Shown here: positions 1 through 7,146 of the stretch, piece after piece | How positions within the stretch are numbered: position 1 is the first letter of the stretch | How the letters are laid out: each line of letters starts with the position of its first letter | Assembly (NCBI RefSeq): GCF_900451175.1 | Contig: NZ_UGJJ01000003.1 | Span: forward strand, 186,001 to 250,000 | Direction: 5' to 3' | From: Kingella potus | GTDB lineage: Bacteria; Pseudomonadota; Gammaproteobacteria; Burkholderiales; Neisseriaceae | DNA: 64,000 bases | Notes under the pieces: model-generated | What the model saw: the letters and a program-made list of their open reading frames with translations, nothing else | Told to the model about the DNA's origin: nothing | The model's database searches: none | Translations under genes and position numbers: made by a program

Positions 1-2
1 GG

Positions 3-77
3 CAGTACAACCACAGCCGCATGTACGTTACCGCCGTGCGCGACATCGCCAACGGCATCGGCGCAGATAATCTGTAA
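3..77 (+). CDS. mltB: C-terminus of lytic murein transglycosylase B-like protein (partial)
   Basis: The window opens inside a reading frame whose last 24 residues read QYNHSRMYVTAVRDIANGIG and then ADNL before TAA. The pattern YN-S-x-Y/F-x-AV-x-x-(L/I) matches the extreme C-terminus of the MltB/Slt35 family of lytic transglycosylases, which cleave peptidoglycan glycan strands in the periplasm. Only the tail is visible, so domain and lipobox evidence is missing. A DUS-type terminator follows 30 bp later, so this is the last gene of its transcript. The family call rests on this short stretch alone. Confidence 0.55.
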   Translation, partial: QYNHSRMYVTAVRDIANGIGADNL

Positions 78-106
78 ACCGCCCTCTGTCCTTTCTCCCA
101 ATTGAT

Positions 107-143
107 AAAAGGCCGTCTGAAAAACATTTTTCAGACGGCCTTT
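107..143. terminator. DUS inverted-repeat terminator
   Basis: AAAAGGCCGTCTGA and its inverse flank a short loop and end in TTT. It lies between the mltB-like gene (+) and the RTX tail (-), so it can stop both converging transcripts. Confidence 0.8.
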
Positions 144-158
144 GAGCTTTTCAACCCA

Positions 159-455
159 TTAAAGCAGCGTTGCGGCCAGCAAAGGCGGTTGCGGTTGCCC
201 TGAGACGGAAGCAGGGGACGATGCCGCACCCGACTGTACACCGAATACAGCCATCGACTGTACCAAGTTGTCCGCCATTTGGGTGTATTTGGCAAAATCC
301 GTCGATTGGACGGTCTTGCCGGCAAATCGGAAGCGTTCAATACCGTTGCCGTTGAAGAAACCGTCTATCTGCACCGAATCCGCTTTGTTTTTAGTTTGCA
401 GAACCAAACTTGATCCACTTTTGAAAAAGTCCGTATCGGCCAGTTTCAAATAGAC
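159..455 (-). pseudogene. Detached C-terminal tail of an RTX (FrpC/haemolysin-type) protein
   Basis: The minus-strand frame from 449 to 159 encodes a typical end of RTX calcium-binding proteins: KSGSSLVLQTKNKADSVQI, then a GFFNG-IERFRFAGKTV segment, then an LVQSMAVFG helix and a Pro/Ala-rich end. There is no proper start codon, and the frame just upstream (about 456-520) reads QNDPDTLLMSLF, which is the expected preceding RTX sequence but is out of frame. This is therefore a frameshifted remnant. The tail sits 340 bp downstream of the truncated FrpC-like gene and has the same orientation. I infer that both are pieces of one former large RTX gene whose nonapeptide repeats have been deleted. 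Confidence 0.7.
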
Positions 456-795
456 TCATCAGCAGGGTATCGGGGTCATTTTGTTGCCGTAGGGCATGAC
501 TTATTCTTACTAAGGAAAAATTTACAATAAATTTTTTTTGATTGTCTGAGTTAAGGAAGTTACTACTATTTAATACAATAAAATAAAATTTCTATTTAAA
601 ATTATTAAATTATACATTTATGTAAAATATCTAAAATTTAGAGATACCATAACACACATATATATTATATATATATCAACATACCTAATATAATTAACAT
701 AATATTAATATCCTGTACTATTATTAGCTGTACAAATCCCTCTACTTATTTACCTCTAAAAATCTTTATTATTAAGCATAATTTAAGCTAAATAA
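456..795. other. AT-rich gene-free gap between FrpC-like gene and RTX tail
   Basis: This 340-bp stretch is very AT-rich, full of TATA runs and stop codons in all frames. Only its first 60 bp (the QNDPDTLLM coding scrap) look like former gene. It occupies the place where the RTX nonapeptide repeats of an FrpC-like protein would be expected. I see no IS ends, promoter or RNA gene in it. Confidence 0.6.
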
Positions 796-2409
796 TCAAT
801 TTATTAAGCTGAAACGCTGGCTGTTTTGGCAGTATCCGGGATCGGTTTTCGCCCACTTCCGAATCAGGCCGTCCAGTTGTTTCATCTGCTCCTGTTTGGT
901 TTGGGCGGCGGAATAGGCGGACAGCACTTTGCCCAAAGCTCCCGAAAGGGCGGCGGCCTCGCGCAGATCGCGCAGGCGGCCGATGCCGTGCAGATTGGCA
1001 GCCTGTGCCTGTTTGTCCGTCAGTTTTACAGGGTTGGCATAACGGCTGTATAAGGTATCGGCCTGCAACAGGATGTCGCCCATCTGTGCGGTTTTGCCGT
1101 CGGTTTTGGTATAGCTGCCGTTTTGGGCAAGTGTATTGCCGTTGCCGAGTACGGTACGGGTATTCTGGTAGGCCAGATTGAAGGATTTGATTTTGAGGGA
1201 GGCGGCTGTGAACAGTTCGCCGGATTGGCTGATGCCGTCCTGGTTGAGGTCGCGCCAAACGCGCAGTTGGGAGAAGATTTTGTCTTTTGCATCAATCACG
1301 CCGTCTTTGTTGCCGTCGTGCTGGGCGAGTGCGGCAAAGCCGTGTGCGGCTTTTTTGCCGCCGGAGAGGGCGGTGTTGTCGCCAAACAGTTCCGTGCCGT
1401 TATCGATACGGCCGTTGCCGTTTTTGTCCCAAACCAAAAAGCCGTCGTCGGATGCCAACCAGCCGCCTGCGGTGCGGATACCGTCGTTGTCGTGGTCGAA
1501 CAGGCTGCCTGCAAAACCGTTGGCGGCGACTGTTTCGATGCCGTCGCCGTCAAGATCGAGAACCAGAGGATCAACAATGTGGTATTTGTCGGTACGGAAA
1601 GGGAGTTTTACCCACGGTGCCCAGCATTGGTGGCCATCGTCGTACCAGCCTTGTTCTTTATTTTTCGGGAATAAACTCTCCCATTGTTCTTTTGCCCTAT
1701 TGAGCTGATCTTCAAGAAAATTTTGAAGGGTTTTTATTGACTCCTGTGCTTGATTAATAACTTCTTGAACAATTTTTTCGGTTTCTTCAATGCTGTCGGA
1801 AGTTTTCTCCACTGCTTTTTCATAAATACCAAAAACTTCATTTTTATATTTACTAAATGAAGAATTCATTTGTTGCTTCCAAATCTCAGATAAATCTCCC
1901 ACTTTGGGTAATAATTTCGCATTTTGAGGGTTAGAGCTTTGAAGAACCCAAGCATCATTCCCTGTCGAAGACATCATATATGCAGTTGAACTCATTGCAG
2001 TCCCCCTAAGACCAATCTCTGTGCCCGCACCAAAAATGGGAACTCCCACTCCTTCTGGTGCCAATGCAATCCCTATTGATTCTATACCATCTTCTGCCAA
2101 ACTCGTTACCGATCCTGCCAAAGATAATAAATCAGACAAAGCAACACCTTCATTACGTACAATTTTTTGCGACACACTTGCGACCGAAGCTAGAACAGAA
2201 GCAATCGAAAAAGGCAGCCCTGCCGGACCAGGGAGGACACTAGACATCCCAGTTAAAGCAGCTACTATAGCAGTAATATCTTTTTCATTTACTGCCTTTT
2301 GTAGATTTTGAAAATTTACTCCAGCATCAACACTCCTCCTTGAAGCCTGAATAAATTTTACAGCATCATAAATTTTATTTTGACTTGATACTTGCATCAT
2401 TTTACCCAT
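796..2409 (-). CDS. FrpC-like protein with self-processing module, lacking RTX repeats
   Basis: A 537-residue protein on the minus strand. The ATG at 2409 is chosen because AAGGA lies 9 nt upstream; a TTG at 2418 is possible. Residues about 45-135 are hydrophobic, with two glycine/alanine-rich hairpin-like stretches, and about 170-250 look like a coiled coil. From about 280 the FrpC self-processing module begins: the Asp-Pro pair in VDPLVLDLDGDG is the known autocatalytic cleavage site of FrpC. It is followed by EF-hand-like calcium loops (DHDNDGIRT, DKNGNGRIDNG, DGNKDGVIDAKD, DLNQDGISQSGE). The frame ends at 796 with an unrelated tail (CQNSQRFSLIN), just where RTX nonapeptides should start. 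FrpC proteins are secreted by type I export through a C-terminal signal, which is lost here. A polymorphic-toxin role is inference. Confidence 0.75.
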   Translation of the reverse strand: MGKMMQVSSQNKIYDAVKFIQASRRSVDAGVNFQNLQKAVNEKDITAIVAALTGMSSVLPGPAGLPFSIASVLASVASVSQKIVRNEGVALSDLLSLAGSVTSLAEDGIESIGIALAPEGVGVPIFGAGTEIGLRGTAMSSTAYMMSSTGNDAWVLQSSNPQNAKLLPKVGDLSEIWKQQMNSSFSKYKNEVFGIYEKAVEKTSDSIEETEKIVQEVINQAQESIKTLQNFLEDQLNRAKEQWESLFPKNKEQGWYDDGHQCWAPWVKLPFRTDKYHIVDPLVLDLDGDGIETVAANGFAGSLFDHDNDGIRTAGGWLASDDGFLVWDKNGNGRIDNGTELFGDNTALSGGKKAAHGFAALAQHDGNKDGVIDAKDKIFSQLRVWRDLNQDGISQSGELFTAASLKIKSFNLAYQNTRTVLGNGNTLAQNGSYTKTDGKTAQMGDILLQADTLYSRYANPVKLTDKQAQAANLHGIGRLRDLREAAALSGALGKVLSAYSAAQTKQEQMKQLDGLIRKWAKTDPGYCQNSQRFSLIN

Positions 2410-2436
2410 TCCCAACAATCCTTATATCAGATGAAA

Positions 2437-2682
2437 TTAAAAAATAATAATGAGAGATATTGCAAATATTAATGCAGCATTAATGAATAATAGATTATAG
2501 AAAAACATTGCCCATTTTGCTTTTTTATTACCTTCTTCGCTCAACTCTTTTACTTTATACCAAACAATAATTGTATTACGTCTAAGATTATCTGGAATAA
2601 GTTTTTTTGCCTCCGAACTAAAATAATGATACAAGCTTAAAAGAATAAAAAAGCTAATATAAAATATTTTTAATAAAATCAT
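2437..2682 (-). CDS. Small two-helix membrane protein upstream of the FrpC-like gene
   Basis: An 81-residue protein with a hydrophobic N-terminal helix (about residues 3-20), a charged central stretch (KKLIPDNLRRN, KVKELSEEGNKKAK) and a second hydrophobic segment (about 58-81). It reads in the same direction as the FrpC-like gene and ends 27 bp before that gene's start, so the two are probably co-transcribed. Small membrane proteins next to toxin genes are often immunity proteins; that role is guesswork from position. I recognise no family. Base composition is much more AT-rich than the core genes, as for the whole island. Confidence 0.5.
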   Translation of the reverse strand: MILLKIFYISFFILLSLYHYFSSEAKKLIPDNLRRNTIIVWYKVKELSEEGNKKAKWAMFFYNLLFINAALIFAISLIIIF

Positions 2683-2726
2683 AATTTAGCACACCAAAGC
2701 AGATAAATTATAGTTACATACTATGC

Positions 2727-2879
2727 TTATTCATAACTACGGAGGAGCAATTCGATGCTTTGGCATAATACATAACAACTGGACAATACATGACAAGCCA
2801 GAGCTTGACTATTAGCCAGTTCCCGTATCTCCTGATTCGACACTTCGAGACTAACCAATTTTTCAGAAAATACAGCCAT
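2727..2879 (-). CDS. Short unknown ORF (50 aa) at the head of the FrpC-like cluster
   Basis: A minus-strand frame opens with ATG at 2879, preceded by AAGGA 6 nt upstream (TTAAGGATTGAATTATG), and runs 50 codons to TAA. The product starts MAVFSEKLVSLEVSNQEIRE and is predicted to be mostly helical, with three cysteines in the second half. It lies 44 bp upstream of the 81-residue membrane protein in the same direction. No family is recognised. A good ribosome site supports translation, but short length keeps confidence low. Confidence 0.35.
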   Translation of the reverse strand: MAVFSEKLVSLEVSNQEIRELANSQALACHVLSSCYVLCQSIELLLRSYE

Positions 2880-2986
2880 AATTCAATCCTTAAATAAAAA
2901 TTACATGATTAATTAAAAAAACTTCTATTAAAAAATAAATTATGTTTAGCAGAAATACATAAACAAATTAAAGAAAAAAGCACCAA

Positions 2987-3208
2987 TCAAAAAAATAAAA
3001 AAATAATCTTATGTATATAAACTTTAAATTTCTCCTGCCTTAACTCGTTATTAAAAAAATCCTCATCTCGAATAAAATGATACATACTAGATTTATCTTT
3101 TTCTTTAAAACCTCCATTTACTAGCAATCCTACAATATTAAGCCTAGAATCTTCAAATATTTCAATAATTTTAACATTATATACAATTAATTTTTTATTA
3201 TAAAATTT
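2987..3208 (-). pseudogene. 3' remnant of an unknown AT-rich gene, cut by an IS1016-type element
   Basis: An open frame of 73 codons (ending LFF-TGA at 2987) runs up to the left end of the IS at 3209 with no start codon. It includes VNGGFKEKDKSSMYHFIRDE and a hydrophobic end. The missing 5' part is not found on the other side of the IS, where a different gene ends at 3925, and the IS has no matching target duplication here. The gene therefore lost its front in a deletion or rearrangement as well as by insertion. No family is recognised. Confidence 0.5.
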
Positions 3209-3920
3209 GGGGCTGTACTAGATAAGCAGTCATGATAGACTGCAAAAATGAAGATAACCTATTGTAAACTAAAAAAGAGTATCCAAAGAAAACTCCTTCA
3301 ATTTTTTGTACTCGAAGTTGCCGCCCGTTCTGCTGCCGATTTATTAGGCATCCACCCCAATTCAGCAGCACTGTTTTACCGCAAAATTCGTGAAGTCATC
3401 AGCTACTATCTTTCATTGGAAGCTGACGCTGTTTTTGATGGAGCTGTCGAATTAGATGAAAGCTATTTCGGTGGGCATCGCAAAGGCAAACGGGGGCGCG
3501 GAGCAGCGGGAAAAGTGGCGGTATTTGGTATTCTTAAACGGGGTGGGAAGGTTTATACCGTGGTTGTTAAGAATGCCAAAATAGAAACCTTACTTCCTGT
3601 TATCACAAGAAAAATCATGCCTGACAGCATTGTTTATACCGATTGTTTAAGCAGCTATGACGTGTTGGATGTAAGTGGTTTTACCCACCACCGCATCAAC
3701 CACAGCAAGCTGTTTGCCGACAGACAAAACCACATCAACGGCATTGAGAATTTTTGGAATCAGGCAAAACGGGTTCTGCGAAAATATAACGGAATTGACC
3801 GTAAATCTTTCCCTCTTTTCTTGAAAGAATGTGAGTTTCGTTTTAACTTTGGCACACCGTCTGAGCAGCTTAAAGTGCTGCGTCGGTAGTGTAAATTTAG
3901 AGCTGATCTATTACACTCCC
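3209..3920 (+). mobile_element. IS1016-type insertion sequence (IS1595 family), decayed right end
   Basis: The left end is GGGGCTGTACTAGATAAGC; the right end (AGCTGATCTATTACACTCCC) is a mutated version of the expected GCTTATCTAGTACAGCCCC. Total length is 712 bp, one base shorter than the intact copy at 33284-33996 because of a deletion after the transposase gene. The flanking octamers TAAAATTT and TAATTTAA do not match, so the original target duplication is gone. Confidence 0.9.
3248..3889 (+). CDS. IS1016-type transposase (ISXO2-like DDE domain)
   Basis: A 213-residue transposase starting MKITYCKLKKSIQRKLLQFF. It has an N-terminal helix-turn-helix region (ARSAADLLGIHPNSAALFYR), a first acidic motif AVELDESYFGGHRKGKRGRG, a second Asp in DSIVYTDCLSSYD, and an INGIENFWNQAK motif, as in IS1595-family ISXO2-like transposases. 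A G-to-A change makes a premature TAG, so it ends LKVLRR, four residues before the 217-residue intact copy at 33323-33976. The catalytic part is complete. Its own right terminal repeat is damaged, so mobility of this copy is doubtful. Confidence 0.9.
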   Translation: MKITYCKLKKSIQRKLLQFFVLEVAARSAADLLGIHPNSAALFYRKIREVISYYLSLEADAVFDGAVELDESYFGGHRKGKRGRGAAGKVAVFGILKRGGKVYTVVVKNAKIETLLPVITRKIMPDSIVYTDCLSSYDVLDVSGFTHHRINHSKLFADRQNHINGIENFWNQAKRVLRKYNGIDRKSFPLFLKECEFRFNFGTPSEQLKVLRR

Positions 3921-3924
3921 TAAT

Positions 3925-4401
3925 TTAAATCTTTTTAAAAAATAAAAAAATAGAAATTAATAAAAAGATTAAAGATAGTTTAAAACTAAAAATTGAATCA
4001 GATGCTAAAATAAATAAAAGATTATCTTCCTTGGGTTTAAATCTATTATTTTTATAATAATTATTTCCGTCATGATATTCTAATATCACCCCATTTAAAA
4101 AATCTGTCTCATCCTCTTTATTCAACAACACTCTCACATTATTTATATTTTTCTCTGCACCAATATTATACCACTTACAAATATCCTCCACTCCATAACA
4201 AGATAACCAATACCTCCTTTCATTTGCCTTTAACTTAATCTTTCTCCCTCCTTTATTTGTTGATACTAGTGTAATAGTACCCTCGTCGAATACTTTTTCT
4301 TTTTCATGAAATCTAAAACCATAAGGTATAAAAAAAATAAAAGAGAGAAACATACAAAACAAGCAATTAAATAATGAAAATTTATAATACTTTAATACCA
4401 T
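3925..4401 (-). CDS. Unknown membrane protein, 158 aa, candidate immunity or effector accessory
   Basis: An AT-rich minus-strand gene starting MVLKYYKFSLFNCLFCMFLS. Hydrophobic helices lie at about residues 8-28 and 135-156, with a roughly 100-residue soluble part between them (RYWLSCYGVEDICKWYN, VRVLLNKEDETDFLNG). The topology is two membrane anchors around an extracytoplasmic or cytoplasmic loop. It is boxed in by two insertion elements (3209-3920 and 4438-5154). I do not recognise a family. Position within a minus-strand run of toxin-like genes makes an immunity role possible but unproven. Confidence 0.5.
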   Translation of the reverse strand: MVLKYYKFSLFNCLFCMFLSFIFFIPYGFRFHEKEKVFDEGTITLVSTNKGGRKIKLKANERRYWLSCYGVEDICKWYNIGAEKNINNVRVLLNKEDETDFLNGVILEYHDGNNYYKNNRFKPKEDNLLFILASDSIFSFKLSLIFLLISIFLFFKKI

Positions 4402-4437
4402 ACCATACTGTTTTTAAAATAAGTGATAATAATATTT

Positions 4438-5154
4438 GAGGCCATCCTATATAATTGGAAAAAATCCGATTTTACCAATTGTTTTAAAATGTAAATTTGA
4501 ACTTTTATCTCACTGTTGTTAAAACGCCATTCGCACTCCTTCAAATACAGCTCAAAATGCTCTTTGGGAATGCCGTTAAACTTACGCAAATGCCGTTTTG
4601 CCTGACTCCAAAAGTTCTCAATTCCGTTAATGTGATTGTGCTTTTTGGCAACATGTGTGCTGTGGTTAATGCGGAAATGATTGAACTCACTCACGTCCAA
4701 CACGTCATAGCCTTTATGGCAATCCGTGTAAACAATGCTGTCAGGCTTAACCTGTTCGCAGATAATGGGCAGTAATGTTGCTGCCTCGTATTAGGTACGG
4801 CAACGGTGTAAACCTTGCCATTGTGCTTTAACAGCCGAATACTGCAGTTTTGCCAGCAGCTCCGCGACCGCGTTTGCCTTTGTAGTGTCCGCCGAAATAG
4901 CTCTCATCTGCTTCTACTTCGCCGTCAAACATTTCTAAGTGGCGGCTGTTTTGGTAAATAAGCAGGCGTAAACGGTGGAAGTAATAGGCTGCGGTGTTTT
5001 TGTTGACGTTCGCCAATTGGGCAGCCGTGCGGGCGGTTACACCTGCAACGAAAAGTTCAATTAGTTTGTTTTGCTTGTACTGGCTTAGACGACTTTTTCT
5101 CATGGGGGAAATTCTAAATTATGTGGAATTTCCTGAGTTATCTAGGACAGTCCC
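4438..5154 (-). mobile_element. Second IS1595-family element, distinct from IS1016, degenerate
   Basis: The right end reads AGTTATCTAGGACAGTCCC at 5154, and a degenerate inverse (GAGGCCATCCTATATAATT, 13 of 19 positions matching) starts at 4438. Inside is a broken ISXO2-like transposase related to, but clearly different from, the IS1016-type copies. It interrupts the papain-like gene whose 3' coding scrap lies at 5155-5193. No target duplication can be seen on the left. Confidence 0.7.
4457..5103 (-). pseudogene. Frameshifted IS1595-family transposase
   Basis: The frame starting MRKSRLSQYKQNKLIELFVA at 5103 carries the ARTAAQLANVNKNTAAYYF helix-turn-helix and EADESYFGGHYKGKRGRG, then stops at 4828 after AVFGC. 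The next frame continues LLKHNGKVYTVAVPN, and a second shift near 4780 restores LLPIICEQVKPDSIVYTD, DVLDVSEFNHFRIN and HINGIENFWSQAK. Two single-base frameshifts therefore inactivate it. Confidence 0.8.
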
Positions 5155-5193
5155 TTAAATTATCATAAACGTAGGTAATACAATTATTTTCAA
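5155..5193 (-). pseudogene. 3' scrap of the papain-like gene with the candidate catalytic cysteine
   Basis: Removing the IS1016-type element (5202-6798) and one copy of its 8-bp target duplication joins this scrap in frame to the gene starting at 7105. The joined frame reads GKGQYNLIENNCITYVYDNL before running into the IS1595-family element at 5154. The NNC-x-x-x-V/F motif is the usual Cys site of NlpC/P60-like and related papain-fold proteins. The rest of the gene is missing. Confidence 0.6.
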
Positions 5194-5444
5194 TTAAATT
5201 AGGGGCTGTACTAGATAAGCCCTAAATTTCACACCACCGACGCAGCACTTTAAGCTGCTCGGACGGTGTACCAAAGTTAAAACGAAACTCACATTCTTTC
5301 AAGAAAAGAGGGAAAGATTTACGGTCAATTCCGTTATATTTTCGCAGAACCCGTTTTGCCTGATTCCAAAAATTCTCAATGCCGTTGATATGGTTTTGTC
5401 TGTCGGCAAACAGCTTGCTGTGGTTGATGCGGTGGTGGGTAAAA

Positions 5445-6321
5445 TGTAGAAACCCCTAGCGTTGTTTACAGTATTTCAAGGAAAATACCGTAAATGAACA
5501 TCCACAAAAACACCCGCCTCGTCCCACACGACCGCCAAGCCATCTGGCTCGCCTACACACAGAACAAAGAAAGCGTTACTTCATTAGCACAACGCTTTAT
5601 GGTCAGCCGTACCACCATCTATCGTGTGCTCAAAGCCGCACGAGTCCAATTACTTGTGCCGCAGAACAGCACCAACAATCGCTTCAAGCAGGCCTATTAC
5701 GGAATGCGCCGTTTAGCCAAAGTGGAACGCGCCATCCAAGAGAGGCTTAAAAAACAAGCCAAACGCTACAACAAGTCTTATCCCGGCGAGATGGTTCATG
5801 TAGACACCAAACGCCTGCCGTTGCTCAAAGGGCAGAGAGTTAGCGACAAACGCGATTACCTGTTTGTTGCCATTGATGACTTCTCACGAGAGCTATACGC
5901 GGCTATCTTGCCCGACAAAACGGCAAACAGTGCCGCCGTGTTTCTTAATGAACACGTTATCAAACCCTGTCCGTATCTAATTGAATGCATCTATTCGGAC
6001 AACGGCAGCGAGTACAAAGGTGCAGCCAATCATGCGTTTGGCGTTGCCTGTTTTGAGAACGGCATCAATCAGAAGTTTACCCGTCCTGCCCGTCCGCAGA
6101 CCAACGGCAAAGCCGAAAGGGTAATACGGACGATTATGGAGATGTGGCACGACAAACAGCAGTTTGACAGCCCTAGTCATCGGCAGAAAGAGCTGTGCCG
6201 CTTTGTGAATTTCTACAATACCGTGAAGCCGCACAGCAGCCTGAAAGGGGATACGCCTTTTGAGGTGTTGCAGGCTTATTTTTCCCAACCTGTTGTGTAA
6301 ACAACGCTGTTGATTTCTACA
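5445..6321 (+). mobile_element. Complete IS481-type element nested in IS1016-type element
   Basis: Ends are TGTAGAAACCCCTAGCGTTG and the imperfect inverse CAACGCTGTTGATTTCTACA. It is flanked by a 7-bp target duplication GGTAAAA (5438-5444 and 6322-6328). It encodes one full-length transposase. Its insertion postdates that of the surrounding IS1016-type element. Confidence 0.9.
5494..6300 (+). CDS. IS481-type transposase (rve integrase core)
   Basis: A 268-residue protein starting MNIHKNTRLVPHDRQAIWLA. An N-terminal helix-turn-helix (about residues 25-50, VTSLAQRFMVSRTTIYRVLK) is followed by an integrase core with the DDE residues in MVHVDTKRLP, IYSDNGSEYKG and PQTNGKAERVIRT, ending with the RFVNFYNTVKPHSSL block typical of IS481 transposases. 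Length and all catalytic residues are intact, so it may be active. A truncated relative lies at 7824-8207, and a transposase-free end pair at 21776-21845. Confidence 0.9.
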   Translation: MNIHKNTRLVPHDRQAIWLAYTQNKESVTSLAQRFMVSRTTIYRVLKAARVQLLVPQNSTNNRFKQAYYGMRRLAKVERAIQERLKKQAKRYNKSYPGEMVHVDTKRLPLLKGQRVSDKRDYLFVAIDDFSRELYAAILPDKTANSAAVFLNEHVIKPCPYLIECIYSDNGSEYKGAANHAFGVACFENGINQKFTRPARPQTNGKAERVIRTIMEMWHDKQQFDSPSHRQKELCRFVNFYNTVKPHSSLKGDTPFEVLQAYFSQPVV

Positions 6322-6798
6322 GGTAAAACCACTTACATCCAACACGTCATAGCTGCTTAAACAATCGGTATAAACAATGCTGTCAGGCATGATTTTTCTT
6401 GTGATAACAGGAAGTAAGGTTTCTATTTTGGCATTCTTAACAACCACGGTATAAACCTTCCCACCCCGTTTAAGAATACCAAATACCGCCACTTTTCCCG
6501 CTGCTCCGCGCCCCCGTTTGCCTTTACGATGCCCACCGAAATAGCTTTCATCTAATTCGACAGCGCCATCAAAAACAGCGTCAGCTTCCAATGAAAGATA
6601 GTAGCTGATGACTTCACGAATTTTGCGGTAAAACAGTGCTGCTGAATTGGGGTGGATGCCCAATAAATCGGCAGCAGAACGGGCGGTAACTTCGAGTACA
6701 AAAAATTGAAGGAGTTTTTTTTGGATACTCTTTTTTAGTTTACAATGGGTTATCTTCATTTTTGCAGTCTATCATGACTGCTTATCTAGTACAGCCCC

Positions 6799-7105
6799 TT
6801 AAATTATACTGACCTTTCCCATAGCCATATTTTTCGGGATGTTCTCCCATTTCTACAATAGCACGATACTGTTCTTCTGAAATTATTACCATCCTAGTAG
6901 AATGCACCTCCCCAGAATCTCCACTATGATAATTTAAACTATCTTCTTCTGTAACACCATTAGGTGTATGACCATATGAGGTAGCTACGCCATTTGAATT
7001 TTTAACTGTTAACCAAGCATGCCCGAAAACTGATCTCCCTATTGAGCGATCACGATTATTTGATAACGCTTCAGCTGTATGAATTTCAAGAGTATAAGTT
7101 CCCAC
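6799..7105 (-). pseudogene. 5' part of a papain-like cysteine protease/amidase gene, IS-disrupted
   Basis: The GTG at 7105 follows AAAGGATTTAGATT, a good ribosome site. About 100 residues are readable: TYTLEIHTAEALSNNRDRSI, then SVFGHAWLTVKNSNG, YGHTPNGVTEEDS, and EEQYRAIVEMGEHPEKYGYG. The IS1016-type element then enters at 6798. The GHAWLTV motif supplies a candidate His, and the rejoined 3' scrap (5155-5193) supplies NNCITYVYD, giving a His...Cys order seen in some permuted or LRAT/PPPDE-like papain-fold proteins. This family assignment is inference from two short motifs. Such enzymes occur as peptidoglycan amidases and as toxin domains. As sequenced, the product is truncated and ends in IS-encoded residues. 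Confidence 0.6.
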
Positions 7106-7146
7106 AATCTAAATCCTTTATTTACGCGGCCTAGTTTCAAAAAAAG

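Larger units (their letters stand above)
5222..6759 (-). pseudogene. IS1016-type transposase interrupted by nested IS
   Basis: The frame starts MKITHCKLKKSIQKKLLQFF at 6759 and is intact through DVLDVSGFT, where the IS481-type element enters at 6321. The rest of the gene resumes at 5444 and ends with TAG at 5222. Without the nested element it would encode a full 217-residue transposase. As it stands, the readable frame is a chimera running into antisense IS481 sequence. Confidence 0.9.
5202..6798 (-). mobile_element. IS1016-type element split by an IS481-type element
   Basis: Both terminal repeats are intact (GGGGCTGTACTAGATAAGC and its inverse), and the element is flanked by a perfect 8-bp target duplication TTAAATTA (5194-5201 and 6799-6806). 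Subtracting the nested 877-bp IS481-type element and its 7-bp duplication leaves 713 bp, exactly the length of the intact copy at 33284-33996. It was inserted into the papain-like gene. Confidence 0.92.

Noticed and set aside
3201..3928. Inversion between the IS1016-type copies at 3209 and 5202 as the cause of the mismatched flanks
   Set aside because: The copy at 5202-6798 has matching TTAAATTA duplications on both sides, which an inversion through it would have split.
4438..5154. Target duplication for the IS1595-family element
   Set aside because: The right flank is TTAAATTA, but the left flank (TAATATTT region) does not match and the left terminal repeat is degenerate.
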